From: Lentinula raphanica
Taxonomy: Eukaryota > Basidiomycota > Agaricomycetes > Agaricales > Omphalotaceae
Length of the DNA: 64,000 bases
Reading direction: 5' to 3'
NCBI GenBank assembly: GCA_027919835.1
Contig: JANVFP010000017.1
Span: 992,001-1,056,000, forward strand
The position numbers and the translations under genes are program-made. Below the pieces are notes generated by a model. It searched no databases. It was not told the DNA's origin and was given only the letters and a program-made list of their open reading frames with translations. Numbering within the stretch: position 1 is the stretch's first letter; every line of letters starts with the position of its first letter. Below, piece after piece: positions 34,672-45,129 of the stretch.

Positions 34672-34679
34672 GGTGTAAG

Positions 34680-35277
34680 GAGCTGTAAGGAGCTGTAAGG
34701 AGGCGTAAGGGTAGCCCTGGGTAGCCTGGTAACTAACCGTTCAGCTTGCTGAACGGCATGTTTCAAGCTGTTTCAAGAGGTTTCAACGTCAACTTCCAAG
34801 TGATTTATCATTTTATATTCTTTCCTCCTCCGTAACAGCAGCTAACAGCAACTTCCTACAACCTCCTACAACGTAGAGAGAGCCATCAGGAGCCATCGGG
34901 CAGTAATAAAAAGAGGTACATCGCAATGACACAGTATCAATCACAATAGCAATCTGCGCGAGTATTGTGGCACTCTCTTTGTTCGAGACTTAGGTATGTA
35001 TGCCACGTTTTGGGATACTCAAGACGCCTTCCCTCTTCAACGAAGGATGTACCACTAGTTCTCGTCTGTTCGATCATTCCTCAACTCTCAGACAAGTTCT
35101 ATGTATGAGGTTCTATGGAGTGCCAAGAGGTGCCAACTTCCAAGACCCAAATGGTCGGTAGGTGCCGTCGGGATTCTCCAGGTTCAAAGGCTAAATTCAT
35201 CGATGCGATATGCCGTCGTATCAACTTCAAGGATCCAAAATTTTGGCTCAGGTCCTCAGGATTCCAAGCCAGAAATG
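34680..35277. other. Spacer upstream of S7
   Basis: Contains short GGAGCTGTAA-type repeats at 34678-34700, a GTTCAGC/GCTGAAC hairpin near 34739, and the dispersed word ATCAATCACAATAGCAATCT at 34937 followed by GCGCGAG. No gene seen. Confidence 0.45.
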
Positions 35278-35324
35278 CATAAAAAGCCATCCGGATTCCT
35301 TCCTCCTTCCTTAGAGCTGGTCTC
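35278..35324 (+). promoter_or_regulatory. Core promoter of S7
   Basis: CATAAAAAGCC at 35278-35288 and TTAGAGCTGGTCTC at 35311-35324. Identical in design to S6. Confidence 0.65.
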
Positions 35325-35445
35325 CCCACATTCGCAACCTTTCTTGCCTTGCAAACGATCGAAGAAACAACGCCGTTCAACGGAAACTTCTCTACATCCA
35401 CATCACATCTACTACTCTCCAAATCTTTTCGTTTATTCCCTCGTC

Positions 35446-36161
35446 ATGACACGTTTCACGTTCGCGCTTATTCTCGTCTTTCTCGCGTTGTCAATCGTTC
35501 CTGAGATCCTTGCTGCTCCGATCTCTGTGAGGCGCGGTTCGAGAGACGATGGTCTTCTTAGTCGTCGTTTTCAAACCGGGCCTGAGAAGTCGAACGGTAC
35601 TCTTCCTGAGCCCTCGCCGTTCGATAAGGTGAAAGGGTTTGTGAGTGTATAGGTTGTTTGAAATAGTAGTATCTTCAGCTAATGAACATTTCTTTCAGTC
35701 TGACGCTCTCAATACTACTTCAGACATGGTACATGAGTTGTATGATCAGGGCGTTCATGACCACACAGAGGTTAGATTCAGCCTTGTTTCTTTTCTCCCT
35801 CTTTGTGGTTGATGTGATTGTTTGAGTACAGGAAGCCTTGATGAATTTCGCTAAGGTATTCGACAAGTTCAATAAAGAGAAGTTGGATCTTGCTATCACA
35901 GCGAAGGACGAGGAGAAGGCACATGGAGAAATTGTCTCGTTTTGTTCGTCGCACGAGCAAGATCTCAACCAGGCCACAAAGGACGCTAAAACACTGTCTG
36001 GCACCATTGCCAAAGACAAGAAATTCATTGTTGAGACATTCCAGGAACAATATCTGGCGCTCTACAATGCATGTGTTGACTTGAAATCTGATCAGGACGG
36101 AACGAAGAAATCTGATAAGGACAAGAAATCTGATCAGGACGGAACGAAGAAATCAGGATAG
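35446..36161 (+). CDS. Family S member S7, close paralogue of S6
   Basis: Exons 35446-35640, 35699-35770 and 35832-36161 encode 198 residues. The first 46 residues (signal peptide, AAPISVRR, LLSRRFQTGPEKSN) are almost identical to S6. Exon 2 differs strongly (SDALNTTSDMVHELYDQGV). Exon 3 has FAKVFDKFNKEKLDLAI, then SFCSSHEQDLNQATKDAKTL to ALYNACVD with 42 residues between cysteines, and a Lys/Asp-rich tail of repeated SDQDGTKK units. Exon 1 and introns are conserved while exon 2 and exon 3 change, which suggests diversifying selection on the mature part. Predicted secreted. Confidence 0.8.
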
Positions 36162-37809
36162 AGGCCATAGTGTAGCGAAGTTCAACAAGCCAAGTTTGTT
36201 CGATTCATGTATGTACGTGGTTGCAATCCAAGTTAGAAAGCGCTGGTCCGCAATTTTCCGGTTGAAGGAATTACTTGACCCTTTCTTCCTTCGTCCTAAC
36301 CATAACAGATCATATTTTGCAGTTGCTCGACTGTCACCGCTGTCCTTTTGAATGGAAACTGAGTTTCGACATTTGAAAGATGTACATATCATCTATCTCT
36401 TCCCTTCTCTTCCATCCGTCGCCAACACTTCCGGGACACTTGGCCAATGTTTGGCCTGAATTTGGCTTTGTAAATCGTTACCCAACCGACGCTCTTCGAC
36501 CTCGAGATTAACTCAACTTTATAGCTCATCCGCTCGTCAACATGTCAGCCTTTCACGACAATGACTGTGCGGTCTGGAACGCTGGATATTGTCGCAGCTA
36601 AGGATGATGACTGTGCTGATTTCATCTAACGACGAAACCTCCAGTACTATTCCTTCACGTCTGCATACCACCGCGGCTTTTCTTCATCACTCGGGCGCAG
36701 ATCTACAGTCAATGCATTCGGAGAATTCCCTGAGTTCGATCAGAGTTCGATAGACTTGTCGGAAACGAGACTGTATGGCCTCGTCCAGCGCTGGATAATT
36801 CCTCCTCACCAGAGTATGTGATCTATACCACTTGTTATTGTCCGTTCAATGTTTTTCTGCATATCTAGGCCCTTAGACTTTGAATGCCAAGGTCCAAATA
36901 GCGGTTTCCGTCGGACATGATCATGGTCATCCAGGCTCAGAGACCAAGTCGAGTCGTACCGTGTACATACCATCGTATCATCTCAAATCCCAGCCTCTGC
37001 CAGCTCAATTGCCAGCCAAGAAGTTAGAACAGCCAGACTCGATGCATAAAAACTACAAGGAATGCTCCCTACATTCAGGGCTCAACATGACCAACATTCG
37101 AGGACGCCCTTCGGTCATACCGAAGGATCAAGAACGACGATGGCCTCTATAGACATAACAGCCTCCACTGTATCTTTACACAGGAGATCAGAGATTGATA
37201 GAAAACTTGATGCTAGTGCTATTGGCGCCACCATTGGGCGCAACTTGGAGGCGTAAGGGCGCAATTCCATCAGATAGAGCGTGTTTCAAGAAGCTGTTTC
37301 GAGAGGGCTTAACTTCCAAGCGATTTTTCAATCTTTCTTTCTTTGTACAGCAACTAACAGCAATGCAGAGAACCGTCGGGCGGTAATGATTCTGATGAAC
37401 AAAGTTACATCGCAGTGCGACATCAATCACGATAGCAATCTGCGCGAGTGTTGTGCTGTATTCAATATTTTGACACACTCTCTTCGTTCGAAGCTTAGGT
37501 ATGTATCACGTATGCCATGTTTTGGGATACTCAAGACGCCTTCCTCCTCAACGAAGGATGAATCACTAGTACCAAGGTTTTCGTTCGTTCGATTATTCCT
37601 CAACTCTCAGACTCTCTCAGACAAGTTCTTTGTATGAGGTCCCATCATCTATGGAGCCAAGACCCAAGTGGTCGGTAGGTGCCGTCGGGATTCATCATGA
37701 TCATCCAGGTTCAAAGGCTATGTAAATACATCGATAGCAATATGCCGTCGTATCAACTTCGAGGATCCAAAATTCTGGCTCAGGTCCTCAGGATTCCAAG
37801 CGAGAAATG
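36162..37809. other. Spacer between S7 and S8
   Basis: The first kilobase repeats the S6 downstream region. It contains the TTCGGTCATACCGAA hairpin at 37110-37124 and the dispersed word CATCAATCACGATAGCAATC at 37431 followed by TGCGCGAG. No gene is supported. Confidence 0.5.
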
Positions 37810-37860
37810 CATAAAAAGCCATCCGGAATCCTTCCCTCTTTCCTCAGAGCCGGCCCTCTC
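37810..37860 (+). promoter_or_regulatory. Core promoter of S8
   Basis: CATAAAAAGCC at 37810-37820. The second box is diverged to CTCAGAGCCGGCCCTCTC (37843-37860). Confidence 0.6.
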
Positions 37861-37981
37861 CCCACATTCGCAACCTTCCTTGCCTTGCAAACTATCGAAG
37901 AAACAACGCCGTTCAACGGAAACTTCACTACATCCACATCGCATCTACTACTATCCAAATCATCTCGTTTATTCCTTCGTC

Positions 37982-38634
37982 ATGACACGTTTCACGTTTG
38001 CGCTTATTCTCGCGTTCCTCGCGTTGACAGTCGCTCCTGCGATCCTTGCTGCTCCGATCTCTGTGAGACGCAGTCTGAAAGACGATGGTCTTCTTAGTCG
38101 TCGCCAGCCTGATGGCTCGGGAACCAATGGGTCTGCTGGTTCTGAGCTCACGTTCGAAGAGATGGCTGCATTTGTGGGTGTAAAGGTTGTTTGAAACAGT
38201 GGTATATTCAGCTAATCAGTACTCTCTCTTCCCATCAGTCTGGACAGATTGAGAACTCTTCTAACATGGTCGAGGGTTCCATGACGGGCGATGGTACCAC
38301 AATGGTATATATAGTCTCGTTTCCTTTCGTCCCTTCAATTTTTGTGGTTGACGCGATTGTTTGGGAACAGACAGACTTGAAGGGACTCGCTGAGAAATTT
38401 AGTACGGCAAATCAGAAGAACTTGGTAACTCCGGTGAAAGACAAGGACGAGGACAAGACACGCGCCGCCATTAGCACGTTTTGTACGAATCACCTGTCGG
38501 ATCTCAAAAAGGCTAAATCGGACGCTACAGAGTTGAGCAACGACAAAGAGTCAGGCCAGACTGAAAATGCTGCATTAGCGACCACGGTCACGGCGATATA
38601 TGCCTGGCTCGTTAAGGAATGTAAGAAGTACTAG
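37982..38634 (+). CDS. Family S member S8
   Basis: Exons 37982-38173, 38239-38304 and 38371-38634 encode 173 residues. The signal peptide TRFTFALILAFLALTVA ends near ILAA/PISV, followed by VRR and LLSRR dibasic sites and a Gly/Ser spacer. Exon 2 has 22 codons. Exon 3: LKGLAEKFSTANQKNLVTPV, then TFCTNHLSDLKKAKSDATEL to WLVKECKKY, 45 residues between cysteines. It lacks the C-terminal DGTKK repeats of S6 and S7, but the 40 bp after its stop (GAATCTGGTCAGGACGGAAC) still resemble them, so a stop was gained. Predicted secreted. Confidence 0.78.
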
Positions 38635-40880
38635 ATTGGAATCTGGTCAGGACGGAACGAAGAGATCTGGATAGAGGTTATAGCGTAGCGAGGTTCGACA
38701 AGCCAAGTTTGTTCGATTTATGTACGTGGTTGCAATTTGAGGTAAAAAGCGCTGGTCCGCTTTCTACAAAAATTTTCTGGTTGACGGAATCACTTGACTC
38801 ATTCAAGTTTCTTCCTCCCTACCCCTTCCTTACCATGGCCATCATCCAAACTTTGTGGTTGCTCGATTGTTACCGCCGTTCGTAACGTCCTTTTGCGTGG
38901 GAACTTTTCATGCGACGTCTCTTCCTGTCTCTTCGAGCGTCATGAGTTTCGACATGGATGTCTGAACCTTGTTTACATCTATCTCTTCGATTCGATCCAT
39001 CCGTCATCAACACTTCCGCGACACTTGGCCAAAATTTTAATGTCTGGTCCGAACTCAGCTTTGTAAATCGCAACCAACCTCACTGAAACTATACGCTCTA
39101 TTACAACCTCGAAAACCGCTCAACTTCATACCTTATTCATTCCAAAACATGCTACCCTTTCATGACGATGACGGTACGGTTTGGAACGCTGGATATGCCG
39201 CTGCACACAGCTGAGGACAATGACTGTGTTGATCTTATCTCACCACGAAACCTCCAGTACTAGTCCTGGCAGTACTAGTCCTGGCAGTACTAGTCCTGGC
39301 AGTACTAGTCCTGGCAGTACTAGTCCTGGCAGTACTAGTCCTGGCAGTACTAGTCCTGGCAGTACTAGTCCTGGCAGTACTAGTCCTGGCAGTACTAGTC
39401 CTGGCAGTACTAGTCCTGGCAGTACTAGTCCTGGCAGTACTAGTCCTGGCAGTACTAGTCCTGGCAGTACTAGTCCTGGCAGTACTAGTCCTGGCAGTAC
39501 TAGTCCTGGCAGTACTATTCCTTCACGTCTACCACCGCCTTTCTTCATCCCTCTTCATCCCCCGGGCGCAGATCTACAGCCAATTCGTCTTGGAGCAGAG
39601 TTTGATATTGTCGGCGTGTCGAGATGGTGTACTTGACGGAAGATAGTAGGGGTTTTTCAGTCATTGTGGCCATTGTTGAGTGCTGAGGTATCGAGAAGGT
39701 CTAGCTTTTGTGTACCGGTCAGCTCATATTCTGATATCTCTTCGCCAGATTCGTTCTCATCCCCGCTCGTTGGTCCTCCATCTTACCAGAAGTGAAACTC
39801 CTTTCGTGGCTTGTACTACTACTTTCTCATGGAACCCTGAACGCGAATCCACATTCTCATCGTGTTCACTACGACTCACTTTAGTGCTCGCCGAGTACTC
39901 CTCATAGACCTCGCCATTCATCATTGCATCGCCGATAGATGATCAACCCCCTCGGGCCCCTCTGGACTCTCCCTCTTTCTCTCGATTCCGAGCATCAATA
40001 CCGTCGCGCGAAGCTGTGAAGAGAGAAGACTGGGAATATCGACCAAGTTCCATCAATCTTTCCGTCTCCTTCATCACCTCATCGGCACCGTGAGAGGCGC
40101 AAGTGAATCGTTATTCAGCTCTATACTCTCTGGAGAAAACGTTCGGTATTGAGTTGAGAGTGAAAAACTATGCACTCTGTAAAGATGGCTCTCAAGAGTC
40201 TGCACAGTGCAAGTTACACAGCTAAGCCGCACAAGATTCAGGCAAAGTTCATGCCCTCTTTCGAAACGAGATAATTTTTTGGGAGAAGAGTCCCTCAAGC
40301 TCAAGGCTCAGTCACAGTTATATACTCTTCGCGTTGGTCACGTTCACGCAGGATCAATCCTTCGTGTCCTTCCTTCTCTTTCGAAACTCTTACCCGTAAC
40401 GGAACCATCTCAGTGATTGACAACACTGAACAGCTTGGGACTTTCGGTCAGTATGTCCCCATCGACAACAATCCTCCAACCTAGTACCAGCGCATCATAC
40501 TCCTTGACGCCACGATATCAATCACGATATCATTCTGCGCGAAAACTGTCTTTTTGTTGGACACAGCCTTGTATGGCGGGAAACACTCAAGAGGTCCCTC
40601 AACGTCAACCCTCACTGCCCTTATCAAGTGCTGGACAATCCCTCCTCAACCAAGTATGTGATTTTATACCACTGGCTATCGGCCGTTCGGTGATTTCTCT
40701 GCACCTCTAAGCCCACAGTTTTCAGACTTTTAATGCCAAGGCCTAAATGGTGTAGGTTTCCGTCGGACGTGACCATCATCATGCAGGCTCAGAGGCCAAC
40801 TGTGTACATGTAGCATACCGTCATATCATCTTGGATCCAATATTTTGGCTCAGAATCGCCAGCCAAGAATATCCAAAATG
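38635..40880. other. Spacer between S8 and S9
   Basis: Holds the S8 3' UTR, the minisatellite at 39256-39510, the dispersed word near 40514-40541 (ATATCAATCACGATATCATT followed by CTGCGCGA) and the S9 promoter. Short frames are not supported as genes. Confidence 0.5.
39256..39510 (+). repeat. 15-bp minisatellite, 17 perfect units
   Basis: AGTACTAGTCCTGGC is repeated 17 times without change, followed by a variant unit AGTACTATTCCTTCA. The seed is visible in the S6 and S7 downstream copies as a single CCTCCAGTACTATTCC, so it expanded here only. It leaves a frame (STSPG repeats) open on the plus strand and another on the minus strand, but neither looks like a gene. Confidence 0.97.
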
Positions 40881-40926
40881 CATAAAAACCATAACGTATG
40901 CTGCCTCTTTCCTCAGAGCTGGTCTC
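40881..40926 (+). promoter_or_regulatory. Core promoter of S9
   Basis: CATAAAAACC at 40881-40890, CTCAGAGCTGGTCTC at 40912-40926. Confidence 0.62.
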
Positions 40927-41044
40927 CCTACATTCGCAACTCTTCTTGCTTTGCAAACGATTGAAGACAAAACGCCGTTCAACGTCTCTACATATAGCAT
41001 CGCATCGCATTTACTATCCAGATATTCTCATCTATCGCCTCGTC

Positions 41045-41701
41045 ATGACTCGTTTCACGTTGGCGCTCTTTCTCGTCTTTCTCGCGTCAACAATCGCTCC
41101 CAAGGTCCTCACTGCTCCGATCTCTGTGAGACGTGATCCAAGAGGCGACTCTGGTCTTTTGAGTCGTCGATCTCCGGATTCTGCTGGTTCTGGGCTTACC
41201 CTCAACGATGATATATCAATCTTTGTGAGTGCGAGGACTGTGCGAAGCAATGGCATCCAAGCTAATGAAATCTTCCCTCTTATCATTAGCCTGCAGTTGT
41301 TATGGATGCTACGACAGCTGTGGGGGATATGTCAGCCCAGCTGCACGATGCCAAAGCCTCGGATTCTGATATGGTCAGCCTTATTTTTGTCTCTTTTAGA
41401 TCTCGTCGCTGACTCATTCATTCGGGAACAGGATAGCCTTGAGAAGAAGGCTAACGACATCCTGTCGGCGGCCAAGGCTGATCTGAAGCTGTCTGATTTC
41501 AAGAAGGCGCAGGACAAGCCGAAACTACTTGCCAAGTTCTGTTCCGAACACAAACAAGGCCTTCTCGACGTCAAAAACACCATTCCGACCGTGGCCAACA
41601 AGGAAGCAAGCGTGCAGCATGTTCCTGAGGATGCTGCCCAGGTTGTGCCCGAATTGGAGTGGCTCTTGAAGGTTTGTGATAAAGTGGAAGCTCTGCAATG
41701 A
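41045..41701 (+). CDS. Family S member S9
   Basis: Exons 41045-41224, 41290-41373 and 41432-41701 encode 177 residues. The signal peptide TRFTLALFLVFLASTIA ends near VLTA/PISV, then VRR and LLSRR dibasic sites. Exon 2 (28 codons) reads PAVVMDATTAVGDMSAQLHD. Intron 2 begins GTCAGCC. Exon 3: SLEKKANDILSAAKADLKL, then KFCSEHKQGLLDVKNTIPTV to WLLKVCDK with 44 residues between cysteines. The end is EALQ with no repeat tail. The 3' UTR has the shared TAATGTAGCGAGGCTC word. Unknown function; predicted extracellular. Confidence 0.78.
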   Translation: MTRFTLALFLVFLASTIAPKVLTAPISVRRDPRGDSGLLSRRSPDSAGSGLTLNDDISIFVSARTVRSNGIQANEIFPLIISLQLLWMLRQLWGICQPSCTMPKPRILIWSALFLSLLDLVADSFIREQDSLEKKANDILSAAKADLKLSDFKKAQDKPKLLAKFCSEHKQGLLDVKNTIPTVANKEASVQHVPEDAAQVVPELEWLLKVCDKVEALQ

Positions 41702-44203
41702 ACGAAATGAGATCTGGATAGGGATAATGTAGCGAGGCTCATTGAGCAGCGTTCATTCGATTGATGTACATAGTTGCATTGTAGTTGGCAAGTGCTGGTT
41801 CACTTTCATGGTGAAGTGTGAGATCTCGAGATTCTTGCAGGTCAATGTAAGGTCAAAGTTCTGCTCCAATTCGCGCGCTTGGTGATTCTGCGACTTTGAC
41901 CTCACCGCTGACAACCTATATCAATGGACTCAAGCCCTTCATTCAGGCGCATCGCTTTGCTGTACGCTATCGACGAAGTAACAAGTATGTAGATGTTTTC
42001 AAGTTCGAACTCGAGGATGCATTACCCCCTGCTTTCTCGTTCGATGACGTAATACAATGACCGCGCTTCTTCTAAGTTGCATCGACGACGAAAGCCGACT
42101 TTTCATTTCGTCCAGGTCAAATCGCTCAAGAACTAGTACTTGATTCGATCCGTTTCGCGACTACTTCCCAATTCGCCTGGCTAATATCTACCTATCAAGA
42201 TGCATGTGCGATCTTCTGGTTGAATTCGTTTACCAACGGACTTCAACGCTTCACATTGATGTATTGTTCACGAGTATTGGACTCTGGGTGCGTCATTTCT
42301 CCTCATGCTTTCTCTCTATTTCAGCTTCTGCTACACAGGATTCATCGTTTCCTTTCGCCACCTCTCCTCTGTACGCGTCATACCTAATACGAGCCTAAAG
42401 TTTGAACATATGCTCTAGTATGGTCTTCAGCGGGTTCGGACGGGCTTACAATATGCTCGAGTAGTCAATTCTTTATGTAAGTCTCCATTGGTCCGCCGCC
42501 TGCTCCGTTCTCTAAATACATCTGCGCGAGTTTCATGCTACTATTCCATGTGGAAATAATGAAGCAATTCCGCGTCTGATACCACCAGGGGCTCAGACGA
42601 CCTGATCCTACTGTTACACGCGTTACCAACTCACGTCGTCCTCTGCAGTGAATTGGCCATGATCATCATATAGGCGAAATACCTACTAATTCCCAAGAAT
42701 TCCTATCTCGAAAAAATCCCTATCCGACCGGGTAGGACCGGGTTTCCTCGCTGTCCTTCACAACGCAAAATTCCACATGGAGGAATGCTTGAGTATGTAC
42801 TAGTACGTCGAAGGCTGAAACAGGCAGAATCCTGATCGAACCTGAGCTGTGCTGACTGGTTGAACAGTTCTTCTTCGTGAATTCTCTGTGATCCCTGCAG
42901 ATGGAAACAGCTCTCATTTTGCTTTTGGACGATACAAGACAATTCATTCAATTTATTGTTCCTCGAAAGGTAATATCAATCGTAATCAGTGGCATGCATC
43001 GCCCATTTTTATCAGTGTTTCCAGGTGTTTTCATGCTCTCCTGAGAGCTGACCGCCTTCATCAGGACCTATCAGGACTTGTCAATACCGTCGCGCGAAGT
43101 CGTTCAGAATACATTTTGAAAACAACGCCTTTAGGACTACGTACCAAGGAGATCGAAAACTTGATACTTCCATTGTCCAAGATACGAATCAAGTTTTCAT
43201 GCATCAGTATCATCACGCTATCCCCATGATACATACCCCCTCATACCCGCTCCCCTACCCCATCGGCGCCACTTATTCAACAGAGCTTGTTTCACATAGT
43301 GATCTCTATAGGTCTCCGTAGGTCCCTCAAAGTCTGCCTATGGCTTACGGAGGACTTTTGAGGTTGTTCCCTGTTGTCAGGCCTATCGTCGATAATCTAC
43401 TGGCAACTGCCAGCAACTGCCTCCCCATCAGTTCCTATCAGTACCTATCTGAGCGAGTTTCATGCTCTTGCATGTGGAGAAAATCAGAGAAATAAGGCGT
43501 ATCGTTACTGTACTTACCGTCGCCCACCGACGATGATTACGATTTCCGTAGGCTGTTTCCCGCTGTTTCTATTGTTTTCTATCTTTTTCTATCCGTTCCT
43601 ATCATCCTGTCGCAAAGTAAGTGGGTTCAGGTGGGTTCTTGCAGGTGGGTTCTTTGAGTCACTTTCCTGCTGTATTGATTTCTTTCATAACAGAGTCCAT
43701 GTGAAGAGCCGTCGGTCGATTGAGTGCGCTTGAACAGGCTTGAACTTGCTCACTCGCAGACGCCACAATATCAAGCACGATATCATTTCAATCTGCGCGA
43801 GCATCATGATCTCTTTGTTCGAAACGAGACACGTATGGCATGTTGGGTGAGGGTTTATCGATATCCCCGGTCCAACCCGCCCGTTGTTCAAACGTTGACT
43901 GTCGAACGGGTGTTTCCCTCGTTGACGAAGTGAAGCCAGAGCATCTCTCTAGGTCTCTCTGTCTCTTTCGACCTAGCAACCCAGTATGTCGCTAGTGGTA
44001 GGAGGCTGTGACAGGTTCCGTCGGATGTGAGCGCTTTAGCTTCAACAATCATTCATCTATCATCATCTATCAGCGGTCGTCCATAGAACTTGTCACCAAA
44101 CTATTCATAGACTCAGGCTCAGGCTAAATACCTATCGTATCATCCCGGATCCAAGATAAGTATCGGCTGACAATGACAGACACACCCTGAACGAACTTAA
44201 ACG
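41702..44203. other. Spacer between S9 and S10
   Basis: Contains the S9 3' UTR, AT/GC-mixed non-coding sequence and dispersed words shared with other spacers, such as AATACCGTCGCGCGAAG (43083, also near 40000) and ATATCAAGCACGATATCATT (43769). No gene or complete element was recognised. Confidence 0.5.
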
Positions 44204-44254
44204 CATAAAAGGCGACCAGAAATTCATCCCTCTCTTTCTTCAGAGCTGGTCTCC
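44204..44254 (+). promoter_or_regulatory. Core promoter of S10
   Basis: CATAAAAGG at 44204-44212 and TTCAGAGCTGGTCTCC at 44239-44254. Confidence 0.62.
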
Positions 44255-44369
44255 CCACGTACATTCGCAACCCATCTTGCTTTGCAAACTGATCGAAGAA
44301 ACAAAAGCCGTTCAACGGAACCTCTATACATCTACCACCACATTTTCTATCCATATCTCATCTTTTGCT

Positions 44370-45129
44370 ATGACTCGTTTATCGCTCGGGCTCATCCTCG
44401 TCTGTCTCGCATCGACAATCGCTCCTCAGGTCCTTGCTGCTCCGACCTTTGTGGGACGCGGTTTGGGAGATGATGTCGCTCTGAGTCGTCGTGTAATGCC
44501 TGGCAGTCCAGGATCAGCGCAGGGGTCCGATCCTTCGCTGTCTACCATAGCCCAAACCATAGTGAGTGGAGGAATTGTGTTTTGCAATGACATCTTCAGC
44601 TAACAAATACCATTAGGACGAATTATCCGAGCAGTCAATACCAAAAGCAATGGCAGATATGGACAAGCTACTAGTGCAGAAGGGCCAAACAGATCCTGTA
44701 ATGGTCAGCCTTTTTTCGCCTTTCTTCAACTTTGTTCCGTAGTTGATTTGAGTTTGGGAACAGAGAAAACTTACAGTCGAGGCTAATGCATTGCGTCTGA
44801 GGAACAAGCTCATCTTGGATCCCGCGATACAATCGGGTGACAAACAGAAGATCTCTGCCGCAGTTGCTAAGTTTTGTTCCTCGGGGCCGGGCGGTTCGTC
44901 TTCTCTTACCGAAGCCGAAAGCTTCGCTCAGCAAGAGGCCCAAAACAGCCGTAATACACCAGAGGTTGTTGCAAAAGCCGCCCAGCTTGTGGCTGACTAT
45001 AAGAACCTCATTCAGTTTTGCCAATTATTGGGACATGTGTCGGAAATTTCAAAAGTCGCTGATCAGCGGCAATCAGCGCTCATAAACCCATTTTTTCGGA
45101 AGTCGCTGATAATCGGCCGTCAGCGTTGA
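44370..45129 (+). CDS. Family S member S10 with an acquired C-terminal tail
   Basis: Exons 44370-44561, 44617-44703 and 44764-45129 encode 214 residues. The signal peptide TRLSLGLILVCLASTIA ends near VLAA/PTFV. Exon 2 has 29 codons and intron 2 starts GTCAGCC. Exon 3: RKLTVEANALRLRNKLILD, then KFCSSGPGGSSSLTEAESFA to LIQFCQLL, 47 residues between cysteines. In other members the protein ends within a few residues of the last Cys. Here about 32 extra residues (GHVSEISKVADQRQS onward) come from inserted DNA that begins near 45033. The normal S-family 3' UTR is found 3 kb away at 48166. Predicted secreted. Confidence 0.72.

Noticed and set aside
39256..39510. Possible CRISPR-like array
   Set aside because: The units are contiguous and identical with no spacers, and the genome is eukaryotic. 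It is a minisatellite.
39181..39636. Plus-strand 151-codon and minus-strand 102-codon frames with STSPG / VLPGL repeats
   Set aside because: Both are made by a 15-bp minisatellite whose length is a multiple of three. Homologous spacers lack the frame.
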